From Euclidia mi (lineage: Eukaryota; Arthropoda; Insecta; Lepidoptera; Erebidae), in assembly GCA_944739405.2 (NCBI GenBank), contig OX123190.2, positions 17,954,807 to 18,018,806 on the forward strand: a DNA stretch of 64,000 nt, in the 5' to 3' direction. The notes below the pieces were generated by a model. That model searched no databases and was not told where the DNA came from. It was given only the letters and a program-made list of their open reading frames with translations. Every line of letters starts with the position of its first letter. Position 1 is the first letter of the stretch. Positions 57,401 to 61,748 of this stretch are shown in pieces. Made by a program: the position numbers and the translations under genes.

Positions 57401-57560
57401 AATAACAAAATACAACAATAAAATTTACGTTTAGTTACAGACTTCATGATTTGCACTTTACGTTCTAAACACAAAATGTACGTACCAAATCATCATTAGG
57501 AGCTGCTGCCGGCTCCACCTTCTCCTTTTTGGGCTCCTCGGTTTTATTTTTCACTGTCAT
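27498..57560 (-). CDS. PSMD2: 26S proteasome non-ATPase regulatory subunit 2 (Rpn1/PSMD2), complete
   Basis: Rpn1 is a base subunit of the 19S particle that docks ubiquitin, ubiquitin-like shuttle proteins and Usp14. Coding exons: 57486-57560, 57335-57391, 57029-57247, 54799-54884, 53476-53682, 52665-52823, 52017-52146, 50212-50437, 49731-49964, 49253-49401, 48288-48390, 39527-39693, 39071-39188, 38075-38235, 37381-37565, 32108-32313, 28856-28974, 27498-27692. All are GT..AG with matching phases, totalling 2796 nt (931 aa; human about 908). Family landmarks are ECLKYCLLG, WGHEYVRQLEGE, DIMEPKTPEEVYKTW, KNKDHGMLSAAASLGM, HLWDVDGGLTPIDKYL, GVRNECDPALALLSDYVLH, AVGSCNGDV, FAMGLVGAGTNNAR and GFVILKKN. 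Exon 39071-39188 is a Ser/Lys-rich linker between the proteasome/cyclosome repeats, longer than in human. Introns contain most of the window's transposons. Exons 12, 14 and 16 each have local partial duplicates. Confidence 0.96.
27748..28366 (+). mobile_element. Retroposed non-autonomous element with poly(A) and 14-bp target duplication
   Basis: The 619-bp insert begins ccccccgtgggatctccacc and ends in an A-run. GGGTTGTCCCAGGT flanks both sides (27734-27747 and 28367-28380). It is GC-rich with only accidental frames. A second copy lies inverted at 29968-30544, and a related partial piece at 58430-58615. This is LINE-mobilised by its hallmarks; the parent LINE (possibly R1-like) is not established. 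Confidence 0.8.
28440..28640 (+). repeat. Helitron-like repeat fragment
   Basis: 'aatatataaaatccttgcgt', 'actgactgacagacacgctacagccgaaac' style text, then 'ctgaaatttggcctatgttcc' and an end at 'gctgctggcgtcctctagtt' match the general layout of lepidopteran Helitron-like repeats. Confidence 0.5.
28670..28800 (-). repeat. LINE 3'-end fragment
   Basis: An ATGATGATGAGAT-type tail on the minus strand (28672-28686) is followed by 'ggtatgtccagcagcgacag'-like text. This is the typical 3' terminus of an RTE/CR1-like element. A related scrap is at 32385-32460 (aaagagatgtctactgctgg). Confidence 0.5.
29023..29447. mobile_element. 425-bp hAT-like MITE with 8-bp target duplication
   Basis: The ends CCTTCCTTCCACTCGACACC and GGTGTCGAGTGGAAGGAAGG are exact inverses. 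They continue as imperfect TIRs for about 55 bp through GGTGGTGTCGTATGGA blocks that are themselves palindromic. AAATTTAC flanks both sides (29015-29022 and 29448-29455), an 8-bp duplication as made by hAT transposases. No coding capacity. Confidence 0.85.
29625..30848. mobile_element. TIR element split by a retroposed insert
   Basis: The left end ctgccttttcgccaaaaatt followed by gattatcacttgccaacta returns inverted at the right end (ttggcaagtgataatcggcc ... ggcgaaaaggcag). The imperfect TIR is about 60 bp. Inside lies the inverted copy of the retroposed element (29968-30544). Its own body is only about 640 bp with CCTAACCTAACC scraps; no transposase. Confidence 0.7.
29968..30544 (-). mobile_element. 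Second copy of the retroposed element, 15-bp target duplication
   Basis: It is the inverse of 27748-28366 with scattered differences, and lacks the long A-tail. GTTTATCAGCATACT flanks both sides (29953-29967 and 30545-30559). It sits within the TIR element 29625-30848. Confidence 0.8.
31076..32234 (-). repeat. Seven-copy 172-bp tandem array of PSMD2 exon 16 (3' part) with its 5' splice site
   Basis: Each unit has 127 nt of coding sequence (starting GGGCTGTGCCACGCG, protein GLCHAGKGTVTLSPTHADK...) plus 45 nt that starts with the donor GTGAGTATC and ends AACACAG. Coding pieces are 32108-32234 (the real exon end), 31936-32062, 31764-31890, 31592-31718, 31420-31546, 31248-31374 and 31076-31202. 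They look identical throughout. The last unit runs into the native intron (gtgagtatcaatgttttaag). In each extra unit the AG created at the junction precedes GGG and could act as an acceptor. Joining a phase-1 donor to this phase-0 AG shifts the frame and reaches a stop, so the extra units are not normal coding exons. Confidence 0.95.
32918..34691. mobile_element. 1.77-kb Tc1/mariner-like TIR element, no transposase found
   Basis: The ends CAGGGTGTTTCATAACCCCC and GGGGGTTATGAAACACACTG are near-perfect inverses, flanked by TA (32916-32917 and 34692-34693). The interior is not recognised: a GC-rich block (33135-33170) and an 80-codon frame at 34296-34538 (IERKHLYRVSVLCRAARLM) without a known domain. 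It may be a degraded or hybrid element. Confidence 0.75.
34900..36811 (+). mobile_element. IS630/Tc1-mariner superfamily element with about 47-bp TIRs
   Basis: The ends cagatagttcaactcaattg...tatgtgtgcgtgggctt and the inverse at 36766-36811 match over about 47 bp, with flanking TA (34898-34899 and 36812-36813). It is 1.9 kb. The transposase reads from an ATG at about 35059, seems to have a small intron (GTAAAT at about 35098 to TTTTAG at about 35204), and is broken by stops and homopolymer indels. Confidence 0.85.
35059..36619 (+). pseudogene. DDE transposase with unusually long second spacer, broken
   Basis: The main open part is 35628-36173 (181 codons). It includes a LRTALLKLGYKWRK DNA-binding-type helix, the first catalytic Asp in CIVYTDESYI and the second in VVVLDNASY (codon 36114-36116). 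The frame breaks in an A-run just after, then returns with LPPYHPELNPIENV, whose Glu (codon 36359-36361) is the third residue. The D-to-E distance is 242 nt, about 81 codons, against 34 in common mariner/Tc1 types. The C-terminal part is open again at 36416-36619 with a Ser/Asp-rich tail. A described ITm group with 82-residue spacing (DD82E, 'Sailor') is the nearest I recall. Confidence 0.7.
36814..37380. other. PSMD2 intron, nothing recognised
   Basis: Between the transposase element and exon 37381-37565. 'tacttcataa-aggagcc' occurs twice (37068 and 37256), a weak sign of a decayed repeat. No other structure seen. Confidence 0.4.
37955..38095 (-). repeat. 23-bp minisatellite seeded by the 3' end of PSMD2 exon 14 and its donor
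   Basis: On the minus strand the exon end ATTCGGACAATTG plus donor GTATGTTACT is followed by about five diverged repeats of the same 23 bp: ATTGGGACAACTGGGGTGTT, ATTCGGCTAACTGAGATGTT, ATTCGGATAACTGGTTTATT and two more, each ending in ACT or similar. The repeat begins inside coding sequence and continues into the intron, so it includes several donor-like sites. Confidence 0.8.
38605..38975 (+). mobile_element. MITE family B, copy 1
   Basis: It starts cagggtgtcacaagacccat after TA and ends cttttta-caccctg. The interior (cctgggaaacgatatttttt, caccataatgaccaaagttt-like AT text, ttgcggtttgaaaaa in reverse) matches the inverted copy at 48429-48870. Both copies are in PSMD2 introns. Confidence 0.7.
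39300..39402. repeat. GT-rich microsatellite
   Basis: Imperfect (GTGTGC)n/(TG)n beside the exon 12 duplicate. A similar run at 39492-39520 separates the two copies. Confidence 0.8.
39403..39492 (-). repeat. Partial duplicate of PSMD2 exon 12 (90 bp, open, GT/AG-flanked)
   Basis: The 30 codons (TTLSMCAYAGTGEVLVVQML, then HISSKHYDTD) copy the last part of exon 39527-39693 with a few changes (D to E, one Q lost, C to S). It is preceded by CACACAG and followed by GTACAC in place of GTACGT. Because exon 12 ends and exon 13 starts in phase 0, including it would add exactly 30 in-frame residues. A TG/CA microsatellite separates the copies. Confidence 0.85.
41193..41626 (+). repeat. 5' LTR
   Basis: 434 bp, TGTTACG...GTAACA. 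It contains a probable TATA box (gtataaatagagcgcgagcg at about 41368) and an AATAAA at about 41564. It differs from the 3' LTR by several substitutions and small compensating indels near 41217 and 41490. Confidence 0.92.
41655..42984 (+). pseudogene. Gypsy gag, broken
   Basis: The first part (41655-42239) includes a charged coiled-coil with repeats of RLEEQLQRDKEEQARR (about residues 72-115). A TGA at 42238-42240 interrupts it. A 41-bp unit is then repeated about three times (42275-42393) and shifts the frame. The second part (from about 42390 to 42984) has the capsid-like AYKIQFEAVMRSNGWTKEQ region and ends with one zinc knuckle CYNCGERGHIRLSC. The 41-bp expansion is not a multiple of three, so the full protein is not encoded. 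Confidence 0.85.
43005..43748 (+). pseudogene. Gypsy aspartic protease region
   Basis: An open frame of 247 codons with the retropepsin active site LTLDTGASRTVV (about residues 35-46) and the downstream DCILGLDFMRKY motif that forms the second part of the fold. It overlaps the RT frame by 58 nt. It looks intact itself but is part of a defective element. Confidence 0.85.
43691..45239 (+). pseudogene. Gypsy reverse transcriptase and RNase H, frameshifted
   Basis: 43691-44062 holds the RT start (IDGMVKEGVIEPSSSPWCSP, VLVKKKDGS). The frame is lost at a T-run near 44050 (one T too many by family pattern) and continues as 44037-45239: FCVDYRRLND, FSTLDLKSGYWQ, MPFGLCNAPATFERLM, YLDDIIIVG, then RNase H with VDTDASNTGIGGVL and HLRTDHAAL. 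The end is altered by a 40-bp palindrome at 45112-45151, where the expected HGNADGLSR is replaced. Confidence 0.9.
45112..45151. repeat. 40-bp palindrome inside the Gypsy RNase H/integrase junction
   Basis: TCTCATGGTAACGCAGATG is followed directly by its inverse CATCTGCGTTACCATGAGA, and a third partial piece (acatctgcgttatcg) lies at 45161. It looks like a small templated inverted duplication that replaced normal pol sequence. Confidence 0.85.
45430..46797 (+). pseudogene. Gypsy integrase, interrupted by a roughly 325-bp insert
   Basis: 45435-45875 has the zinc-finger half WCRKCTSCAAVKG and the core Asp residues in IALDVAGPF and IHSDQGRNFE. Sequence 45876-46199 does not belong to integrase. 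The core resumes at about 46200 with YHYHPQSDGMVERFN containing the catalytic Glu, and the C-terminal DNA-binding part is open at 46483-46797 (LQARWDGPYRII). The upstream frame between 45240 and 45430 is also disrupted. Confidence 0.85.
45876..46199. mobile_element. Unidentified insert in the Gypsy integrase
   Basis: About 325 bp between two halves of the integrase core. It begins taaagacataaagacatatt, is AT-rich with a T-run (46016-46024), and ends near gccagcacgat. No clear TIR, poly(A) or target duplication; class unknown. Confidence 0.5.
46808..47241 (+). repeat. 3' LTR
   Basis: 434 bp, TGTAACG...TTAACA, paired with 41193-41626. It has an extra 'gggtgtaaatac' near 46830 and lacks one 'gaattaagtgt' copy relative to the 5' LTR. 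Confidence 0.92.
48429..48870 (-). mobile_element. MITE family B, copy 2, with a LINE-tail insert
   Basis: Inverted relative to 38605-38975. The ends CAGGGTCTAAAAAACT and GTATTGTGACACTCTG are flanked by TA on both sides (48427-48428 and 48871-48872). A block at about 48595-48725 (aagtctgccaacccgcactt ... gggctgatgatgtc), absent from copy 1, resembles the 3' end of an RTE-like LINE. The 94-codon frame here is accidental. Confidence 0.7.
49015..49115. repeat. GT-rich microsatellite
   Basis: Imperfect (GTGTGC)n/(TG)n in the intron next to PSMD2 exon 49253-49401, with a second short run at 49225-49240. Confidence 0.75.
50581..51426. mobile_element. TIR element family A, copy 2 (split by a SINE)
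   Basis: The ends AATAGGCTTGTGTCC and GGACACAAGCCTATT are exact inverses. Without the SINE the element is about 540 bp: 50581-50817 plus 51127-51426, counting one target copy. Its left part matches 26972-27230 (inverted) and 61465-61717; its right part matches 24749-24848 and 25376-25549. Non-coding. It lies in the PSMD2 intron 50438-52016. Confidence 0.85.
50818..51114 (-). repeat. tRNA-derived SINE inside family A copy 2, 12-bp target duplication
   Basis: On the minus strand the head reads TTGGTCTCGCGGCC (A-box region) and GGTTCGATTCCCGGG (B box). The body matches the SINE at 15245-15498. GTACCCACTTTT flanks both ends (50806-50817 and 51115-51126). Confidence 0.85.
51427..52016. other. PSMD2 intron, nothing clear
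   Basis: A short region (51490-51680) with 'cgtcccgtacgggactggac' and 'gtgccgagac'-type GC-rich text may be an old repeat; no ends found. Confidence 0.35.
53796..54371. mobile_element. 576-bp GC-rich MITE with 7-bp flanks
   Basis: The ends CATAGTAAAAACAGAATAGT and ACTATTCTGTTTTTACTATG are exact inverses (about 24 bp, continuing imperfectly). TTATTAT flanks both sides (53789-53795 and 54372-54378). The interior has a CpG-rich block (53835-53990) and a short tandem repeat of GCGGCGAAAAAGCGCGA (54205-54260). Non-coding, in the PSMD2 intron 53683-54798. Confidence 0.8.
54628..54735 (-). repeat. SINE body fragment
   Basis: 'agactcacgcctattacccc gaaggggtaggcagag' and 'cccacgtaataggtggcgag' match the body of the SINEs at 15245 and 50818, without the tRNA head. 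A near-identical fragment is at 60050-60160. Confidence 0.7.
55192..56484 (+). mobile_element. Complete mariner transposon, apparently intact
   Basis: 1293 bp. The ends CGAGGGTCGAACTGAAAGTT and its inverse AACTTTCAGTTTGACCCTCG match over 26 of 27 bp, and TA flanks both sides (55190-55191, 56485-56486). It contains one full-length transposase frame, in PSMD2 intron 54885-57028, same strand orientation as the window. Confidence 0.95.
55367..56419 (+). CDS. Mariner transposase, full-length 350 aa
   Basis: The start is the ATG at 55367 (MNLTRENFRAMIFYDF), about 175 bp inside the left TIR, as usual for mariners; the frame also has an earlier ATG at 55262 that would add 35 atypical residues. Residues 1-110 form the paired helix-turn-helix DNA-binding part (ATVYNWFNEFKRGRTNLTDD, GRPSTATT linker). 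The catalytic triad is Asp160 (LTGDESWIY), Asp252 (LHHDNAS) and Asp287 (PDLAPCDFYLFP), a DD34D spacing. The linker motif WIPHNLT (residues 121-127) corresponds to the family's WVPHEL. No stop or frameshift; length is normal for the family. Activity is not proven. Confidence 0.93.
   Translation: MNLTRENFRAMIFYDFRCHLSQQESYDRLRLAFHDEAPSRATVYNWFNEFKRGRTNLTDDVREGRPSTATTENNICVVRRMIETDKRVTYQQIRTSLGIGMSQVHKILHEHLAVRKLCTRWIPHNLTKAQKLHRVDWCRKMIERFKGGDSNAVFDILTGDESWIYCYDPETKRQSAQWVFPFEELPTKVKRDRSAGKKMVASFFGRIGHFATIVLEDQKTVSAEWYTTNCLPLVLEKVREKRPRSRILLHHDNASSHTAKRTIDYLATSNVELLGHPPYSPDLAPCDFYLFPKIKEKLKGKRFMNAEEAVAAYRDAIEETPKDEWAKCFSQWFHRMQRCIDVNGQYFEKI
56487..57028. other. PSMD2 intron, nothing recognised
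   Basis: AT-rich sequence between the mariner and exon 57029-57247. Confidence 0.4.
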
Positions 57561-57760
57561 TTCGTATTACTTTGGTTTCCAATACTTATAAATTATACGG
57601 TACAATCCTCTCGGTGATTCTCAGTTTTCAGTGATTTTACAAATTTTGACAAGTCACCACGGCATCGGTATACCCGTGCGATAAATAATAAAATCTACCA
57701 TCAAAATGTCATATGGTAGAAATTAAAGAGATCCTAGTCTACTTTAATTAGTGCGAGTAA
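57561..57760 (-). promoter_or_regulatory. PSMD2 5'UTR and promoter region (inferred)
   Basis: Immediately upstream of the PSMD2 ATG (57560). No intron is required between here and the start. No TATA box is obvious; broad-initiation housekeeping promoter assumed from position only. Confidence 0.4.
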
Positions 57761-58140
57761 CTTTGCGCCCGGTCGCATTAACTAAAATAACAACATTAAA
57801 AGTAATAAATATGATTGTTATTTTTGTGTGATTTTAACAGCTTTCATATCGGTTGAATGTTAAACGATAAACCGAAAGCATTCATTGAAATGTTTTGATC
57901 ATTTGTCTGCTAAGCCTTTTTCTTTCTAGCAACTTCCTAATAAAATCATGAGGTGTAACTCTTGGGTGTAACTCCCATCTGATTAACTTTTTGAATAAAG
58001 TTACTGGTTCTCTGTAAAGCGTCTATGAAGCGAAACACCTGTAATGGGTCTCCCTATTACAGAGTGTTTCGCTTTATCCCCCTCCCCATTACAGTGCACA
58101 GAACACAATAATATATTTTTGGACTAGTTTCATTAAAAGT
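57761..58140. other. Spacer with an inverted repeat
   Basis: 'gcgaaacacctgtaatggg' (58030) and 'cagagtgtttcgct' (58060) form a short inverted pair of the kind seen at foldback ends. No gene seen. Confidence 0.35.
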
Positions 58141-58144
58141 TTAC

Positions 58145-58625
58145 AATTTCCCCGCTGGTCTAATGGTATTTAACTGCTAAGACGTGGGTTCATTCCCAAC
58201 CAGGTCTTTTTTTTTTGTTCACTACTTGGCTTGGGATTGGCGGTGTGGAGGCTCTCCCCTAAAGGCGGGGCATACCCACATACCCACTAATACCACTGCG
58301 GTGTCCCTACGGGTCCCATGTAGTGGCGGGGTCACGAGATTCGCGGATAGCATACTTTGCTGTGACCCCGCTCGGGATTGGCCCGCCGTTGGTGTGGGCA
58401 GGCCCCGTCCCGTTTATAACTTGGGAGGCGGCGCGGACAAAACGCGGTGCGAGGGACAGACAGAACTGTCCCCTCCACCAGCACCTTGGGACGCATCCTA
58501 CGCAGGCCTCATCCAAGCCCACGCGGAGCGTCCACTCCCGGGAAATCGCTTAGCTTCACCGTGCGTGCCCTAACCACGGTTACTGAGCCCACACCACGAC
58601 AAGGTGGAGATCCCATAGCACGGCA
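58145..58625. repeat. tRNA-like head plus partial retroposed-element copy
   Basis: 58148-58200 reads as a tRNA-like SINE head (ctggtctaatggtatttaac, ggttcattcccaacc) with a T-run after it. 58430-58615 matches the retroposed element of 27748-28366 in inverse orientation (gggacagacagaactgtccc, gcttagcttcaccgtg). The join suggests a chimeric retroposon. Confidence 0.5.
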
Positions 58626-58634
58626 CGGCATTCC

Positions 58635-58920
58635 ACGGCACCCGAAGGGATAGCGATATGTCATGGTTATGGTCAGTGGTAACTGACTCGTCTAAAGACT
58701 AGTCAGTTTATTTAGAGGTACTGATGACTTTAGAGGTATAACGACTGTCAGAGAATTAATGACAGCCGGGTCCGACAGCTTAACGTGCTCTCCAAGGCAC
58801 GGGACAAGCGATAATAAAGAATTCAATACGCACATAACTCTGAAAAGTCATTGGTGCGCGCCGTGGATATGAATCCAATACCCTCTGCAAAGCAGCCTGT
58901 TGGTACACACATCTCTCGCA
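58635..58920 (-). repeat. SINE copy related to 9222-9592
   Basis: It shares cccgaagggatagcgatat, cgactgtcagagaatt, cggcacgggacaagcgata-type text and the diverged tRNA head at the right end (gcgcgccgtggatatgaatc). Confidence 0.65.
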
Positions 58921-59689
58921 TAAAATCACTGATTTTGCTGGTAACATCTAGCTCCGTTAAGGCGCTTGCACAGGCGTTGCACTCAGTGAGGCCAGGTAAG
59001 TGAAGCCATTCTATTGTTTTTTAATAAACACATCCCTAGCTACGCATAGTACGCATGCTCGCATATAATATCTAGTGGTAACGCAGCTTTACTATGAAGA
59101 GGCCATGCAAAATGGTAAATTCTAAGTCAGCGTGACTTAGAATTGACTACTTTGCTTTACCCATGGAATTAGAAACTTGTAATTTTACACCTATGCTTCT
59201 TGTGATTTTCCAACACTTAGGTACATGCAGTTAGTCACATGCTTCAAGTTTATTTTATCGCTAAACTACTCGCGATAAAACCTTGAACTAACTGACGTTT
59301 GTAATCTAAGGTAATTAATGATTCAAAAGATTATCATGGTGCAGCAGACTCCATACAGCAATTTATTGGAATAATCTCAGATCATTGAAGTACGGAGATA
59401 TGCCCCGGCCTAGAGAACCAGTGTCGCCAATTCTTTTACACCCACCACACACCTGCGCTCTATAAACGCTTCGCTTCTTACACGCACATAACTATAACAG
59501 CGCTTCCATTCGCCACTCACACAAGTAAATTCACGCTTCACAAGAAACATCGCCTATGTCTCGTACGTGCGCATGAAGAAGATAGCATTTTACTCACACA
59601 TTGATAAATGCAATAACATTTACACGATTACATTAGGGGTTGACTCTATCGATATAAAATATCGATAATAAAAGCTCATTGATATTTTT

Positions 59690-59865
59690 TGTGTAAAGGT
59701 ATTGTCTGGCTAGTTAGGCTATTAGTTAGTGACGCTGTCTGCTGAGCCTGAGGTCGTGGATTCAATGCCCGTCTAGGACATTTTAATATATTATTATGAT
59801 GAGCTCAATGACTTGTTCTGTGTTTGAGTATAATTCATGTATAATGTATTTTTATTTTAAAATAT
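59690..59865 (+). repeat. Probable tRNA-derived SINE
   Basis: A head-like ttagtgacgctgtctgctga is followed by a B-box-like ggtcgtggattcaatgcc, then an AT-rich tail. The B box is degenerate. Confidence 0.5.
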
Positions 59866-59869
59866 TATC

Positions 59870-60170
59870 CTACTAATATTATAAATGTGAGAGTACGGAT
59901 GTTTAGATGTTTGGATTTCAATCACGCAAACACGGCTGAACGGATTTGGATGAAATTTGGTACACAGATAGATTATTACTTGGATTGACTATTTTTATTA
60001 ACATTCCACGCCAGCGGAGCTGCGGGCGGTAGATAGTAATATAGATATAACCTTACGCCTGTTTCCCTGAAGGGGTTGGCAGAGGAATTTCAAACGCCCA
60101 CTTTTCGCCAATGTTTTGATACCACGTTATAGGTGGCGAGCCTATTGCCGCTTATCGGGATGTTTTATTT
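59870..60170 (+). repeat. Lep1/Helitron-like repeat followed by SINE fragment
   Basis: 59870-60035 starts ctactaatattataaatgtg, has gctgaacggatttggatgaa and ends gcgggcggtagatagtaata. 60050-60165 is the SINE body fragment (cgcctgtttccctgaagggg). Confidence 0.6.
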
Positions 60171-61464
60171 GCCAGAGCATCGTCTGTTAATCGACCGGTG
60201 CACCACTTGCAGGTGAGGTTGGCTTGTGACCCTAAGTTCTTGGTGGGAACCCTATGCATCCAAAATATTATAATATAAGAATTAATAAAGCACTGCTGAG
60301 TTTGAAATCAGATGGCCGTGTGTCAGCTGTCTATAGTATTATTTCATTTCATTTAAGTACTGAGCACGTCTAATAATAATTATATAAAAATGAGTGTGTG
60401 TTTGTTTATCATAATTAATTAATCATTATGTTCCTTTAATGTATATAACCAAAAGTAACTAAATTAATCATTTTATATATGTAATGTACATGTCATTTGT
60501 AATTATTATATTAAATAAAAGCACAGAAGAAAAGAAACAGAACAACACAACAATATGAAACGAAATAAAGTGATCCTACTTATTTAGGTAGGTATATTTT
60601 GAAATGTTGTAATATACCTACTATGAGTAAATACAGTGTAATGTAACAGGGAGAACTAAATAAAATTCACGCAACACTGTTATCAAATATTTATTAATTC
60701 CGTAAAATAGAATATATGTACATATTCTACGCTATCATATCACTGGCCGGTAAAATGTAGGTATTTATTTAGTTTTAGTTATAATATTATATTAAAATCA
60801 TCTTTACTGTTTCAAACGCCAGTGTAATCATTATCTGCTTACGAAACAATAGCGCTTCAAAAACAAAAAAATATATTGTTTATAACTCACATTATTATTT
60901 TGCAATGTTTATATCGATGTTATGCAAATTGCAGTTACTCGTGGTACACCACTAATTCGCTCCTTTGGCGAGCGATGCAACCCAACGCTCACAGCGGCAG
61001 ATACTACAAATGCCTACAATAGTCAGCGGTATCGATGTGTGTTTATTCCATTGCGCTCTAAATAAGTGTAAACTGACAGTTTCTCAGTACAAAACCATCA
61101 ATGGAAATAATTATAGTGCAGTTTTGTGACGAAGGATAGTGTTAGTACGTTATCGTTGTAGAGGCAGATATTTTATTTGAAATATCTTGTTTTATGCAAA
61201 TTAATAGTAAAATTGTCGTTGTTACATGTGGTATGTGATTTCATTACTCGCATAGGTTTGAATTTTGCTCGTATTTTGACACGTAACCACTGCACAGCTA
61301 GGCTTTTTGAAAAAAATGGAGTAAGTTTCGGGTGCGCATTCAAATTGCAACTGATCGCGACATAGGTACGGGCGCGCGACGGCGAGTATGCGACGCAGAG
61401 CATACTGCGTTCGCACGCGCCGAGCATTCATTACATATCTATTACTTCTATGATCTGAGGGAAT
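60171..61464. other. Spacer without supported gene
   Basis: AT-rich to 60900, then somewhat GC-richer. 61370-61430 (gcgcgcgacggcgagtatgc) could be a CpG-rich promoter patch or decayed MITE. The 60- to 84-codon frames at 61173-61431 on both strands overlap each other and show no domain. Confidence 0.35.
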
Positions 61465-61715
61465 AATAGACTTGTGTCCTAAGTTGTAATTGGTGATTGA
61501 TTCGTTCCTTTATTAAATGTTAAACCGAAATAACTGAATTTTTCTTCATAAATCGATCAGCAACATTACTAATCACGGAACTTTAAAAACCTTTTTGAAT
61601 TTGACGCGATAATGCTGTAAACCATCATGGCGGTTGATTGATGTCACGAAGTGCAAAACAAAACAAACCGTGAATGAAGTCTGGTCTGCTGTACCTACCC
61701 ACGTTTATTTTGTTA

Positions 61716-61717
<2 letters not shown>
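61465..61717 (+). mobile_element. TIR element family A, copy 3 (left part)
   Basis: AATAGACTTGTGTCC and about 240 bp after it match 50581-50817. It stops at the T-run of the LINE that follows; the right part would lie beyond the window. Confidence 0.8.

Positions 61718-61748
<31 letters not shown>

Noticed and set aside
61173..61431. Small genes on both strands near 61.2-61.4 kb
   Set aside because: Overlapping short frames without domains, splice context or conservation evidence.
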